This document shows, piece by piece, positions 5,861-6,855 of a stretch of 6,855 nt of DNA. The notes under the pieces are model-generated. The model saw only the letters and a program-made list of their open reading frames with translations, did not search any database and had not been told where the DNA came from. Source of the DNA: an uncultured Ruminococcus sp. GTDB lineage: Bacteria; Bacillota; Clostridia; Oscillospirales; Ruminococcaceae. The translations under genes were made by a program, and so were the position numbers. Where the stretch lies: contig CAMWRL010000098.1 of NCBI GenBank assembly GCA_947176685.1, positions 1 through 6,855 on the forward strand. Direction: 5' to 3'. Each line of letters begins with the position of its first letter. Within the stretch, counting starts at the first letter, position 1.

Positions 5861-6853
5861 ATGGCAGATATAGTTATATTAGGTTCGGGAGGTTTCGGTC
5901 TTAGTCTTGCGGTAATGGCTGAACACTGCGGTAAACACAACGTTACAGTGTGGTCGAAATTCCAGTCGGAAATTGACGAAATCAGAACTCACGGCGAACA
6001 TATCCATAAACTTCCCGGAGTACCGATTTCAGAAAGCATCGTTCTGACAAGTGACATTTCCTGTGTAAAGGGCTGTGATATGCTTATATTCGGCATACCG
6101 TCAAGCTTCGTGAGGGACGTTGCAAAAGAAGCCGCTCCCTACACTGACGATAAAATGATTATCGTCAATACCGGAAAAGGTCTGGAAGAAGGAAGTCTTG
6201 AACTTCTGAGCGACGTTATAAGGGAAGAAATAAATACAGATAAAATTGTAGTTCTGTCAGGACCTTCGCACGCCGAAGAAGTAGCAAGATGTATTCCGAC
6301 AACCATAGTTGCGGCTTCAAAGAACCTTGCCGCCGCTGAATATGTACAGAAAACTTTGGCGGCTGACTGCCTGCGAATATATATAAACGATGATGTTACA
6401 GGCTGCGAAATCGGCGGTGCATTGAAAAATATAATAGCTCTTTGTGTGGGAATATGTGACGGTATGGGTTACGGCGACAACACAAAAGCCGCTTTGATGA
6501 CAAGAGGTATTCACGAAATCGCACGCCTTGGTAAAGCCGCCGGTGCTAAAGTTTCAACATTCTGCGGACTTACCGGAATAGGTGATTTGATAGTTACATG
6601 CACAAGTATGCACAGCCGCAACAGACGGGCAGGAATACTTATCGGACAGGGAATATCTCCGGAAGAAGCAGTTGAAAAAGTCGGTACAGTAGAGGGTTAT
6701 TTCTGTTGTAAAGTGGCATATGAACTTTCAAGGAAACTGGGAGTCGAAATGCCGATAACAGAACAGCTTAATGAAATACTTTTCCACGGCGGTGATGTGA
6801 GAAAAGCTCTCGGCAAGCTTATGAACAGACCGCAGAATTATGAAGTGTTTTAA
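5861..6853 (+). CDS. gpsA: Glycerol-3-phosphate dehydrogenase [NAD(P)+], GpsA
   Basis: GpsA reduces dihydroxyacetone phosphate with NAD(P)H to sn-glycerol 3-phosphate in the cytosol, supplying the acceptor used by PlsY. The protein is complete at 330 residues, the normal length. The N-terminal Rossmann fold has GSGGFGLSLA (8-17), where most family members have GxGxWGTALA, so Phe replaces Trp and LS replaces TA. Other motifs are NTGKGLE (103-109), SGPSHAEEV (133-141), EIGGALKNIIA (183-193) with the probable catalytic Lys189, GYGDNTKAALMTRG (203-216), and GLTGIGDLIVTCTS (236-249) followed by SRNRRAG (252-258), which binds the substrate phosphate. The ribosome binding site AAAGGAG (5846-5852) lies eight bases before ATG. 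The 59-base gap after plsY contains a strong hairpin but no good promoter. In spore formers the next gene is often spoIVA; that lies outside the window. Confidence 0.98.
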   Translation: MADIVILGSGGFGLSLAVMAEHCGKHNVTVWSKFQSEIDEIRTHGEHIHKLPGVPISESIVLTSDISCVKGCDMLIFGIPSSFVRDVAKEAAPYTDDKMIIVNTGKGLEEGSLELLSDVIREEINTDKIVVLSGPSHAEEVARCIPTTIVAASKNLAAAEYVQKTLAADCLRIYINDDVTGCEIGGALKNIIALCVGICDGMGYGDNTKAALMTRGIHEIARLGKAAGAKVSTFCGLTGIGDLIVTCTSMHSRNRRAGILIGQGISPEEAVEKVGTVEGYFCCKVAYELSRKLGVEMPITEQLNEILFHGGDVRKALGKLMNRPQNYEVF

Positions 6854-6855
6854 AA

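Noticed and set aside
5836..5864. A perfect TTGACA (5836-5841) upstream of gpsA, suggesting a separate promoter
   Set aside because: At the 17-base spacing the hexamer is TTATGG, which is not a -10 box. The better A/T-rich hexamers (from 5869 on) are 27 or more bases away and lie inside the gpsA coding region.
1..6855. Search for a mobile element, CRISPR array, tRNA, toxin-antitoxin, defence or biosynthetic system
   Set aside because: All long frames belong to housekeeping families or to the small P-loop protein. No repeats in series, terminal inverted repeats, tRNA-like folds or recombinase motifs were seen.

Overview
The window is an ordinary, densely packed chromosomal segment with every gene on the + strand. 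It looks like a Clostridia-class Firmicute (Bacillota), most likely Ruminococcaceae/Oscillospirales. The reasons are the strong AGGAGG-type ribosome binding sites on most genes, the moderate-to-low GC content judged by eye, the short ~450-residue type of glucose-6-phosphate isomerase, the PDZ/radical-SAM/DUF512 gene directly before der, and the der-plsY-gpsA order. The family-level placement is inference from gene content, not a computed phylogeny.

Layout. (1) Positions 1-1188 hold the C-terminal ~395 residues of glucose-6-phosphate isomerase (pgi), cut by the left window edge. It is followed after 60 bases by a 135-residue P-loop protein of unknown function, and then by a weak terminator-like hairpin. 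(2) A consensus-quality vegetative promoter (TTGACA, 17-base spacer, TATAAT) at 1697-1725 drives yceD (DUF177) and rpmF (ribosomal protein bL32), which end in a strong intrinsic terminator at 2448-2484. (3) Only 16 bases beyond that terminator starts a four-gene run: a PDZ-radical SAM-DUF512 protein, der (double GTPase for 50S assembly), plsY (acyl-phosphate:glycerol-3-phosphate acyltransferase) and gpsA (glycerol-3-phosphate dehydrogenase). gpsA ends two bases before the window does.

How the genes fit together. gpsA makes glycerol-3-phosphate from the glycolytic intermediate dihydroxyacetone phosphate, and plsY acylates it, so together they start membrane phospholipid synthesis. yceD (linked to 23S rRNA), rpmF and der all concern the large ribosomal subunit, and the DUF512 radical SAM protein sits between them. 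pgi belongs to central sugar metabolism.

I see no mobile element, CRISPR array, tRNA, rRNA, phage or defence gene, and no gene-free stretch over 300 bases. I did not find an evident undescribed system. The points worth a second look are the uncharacterised P-loop protein beside pgi, the DUF512 radical SAM protein among ribosome genes, the terminator pressed against the DUF512 ribosome binding site, the hairpin between plsY and gpsA, and the atypical nucleotide-binding loop of GpsA.
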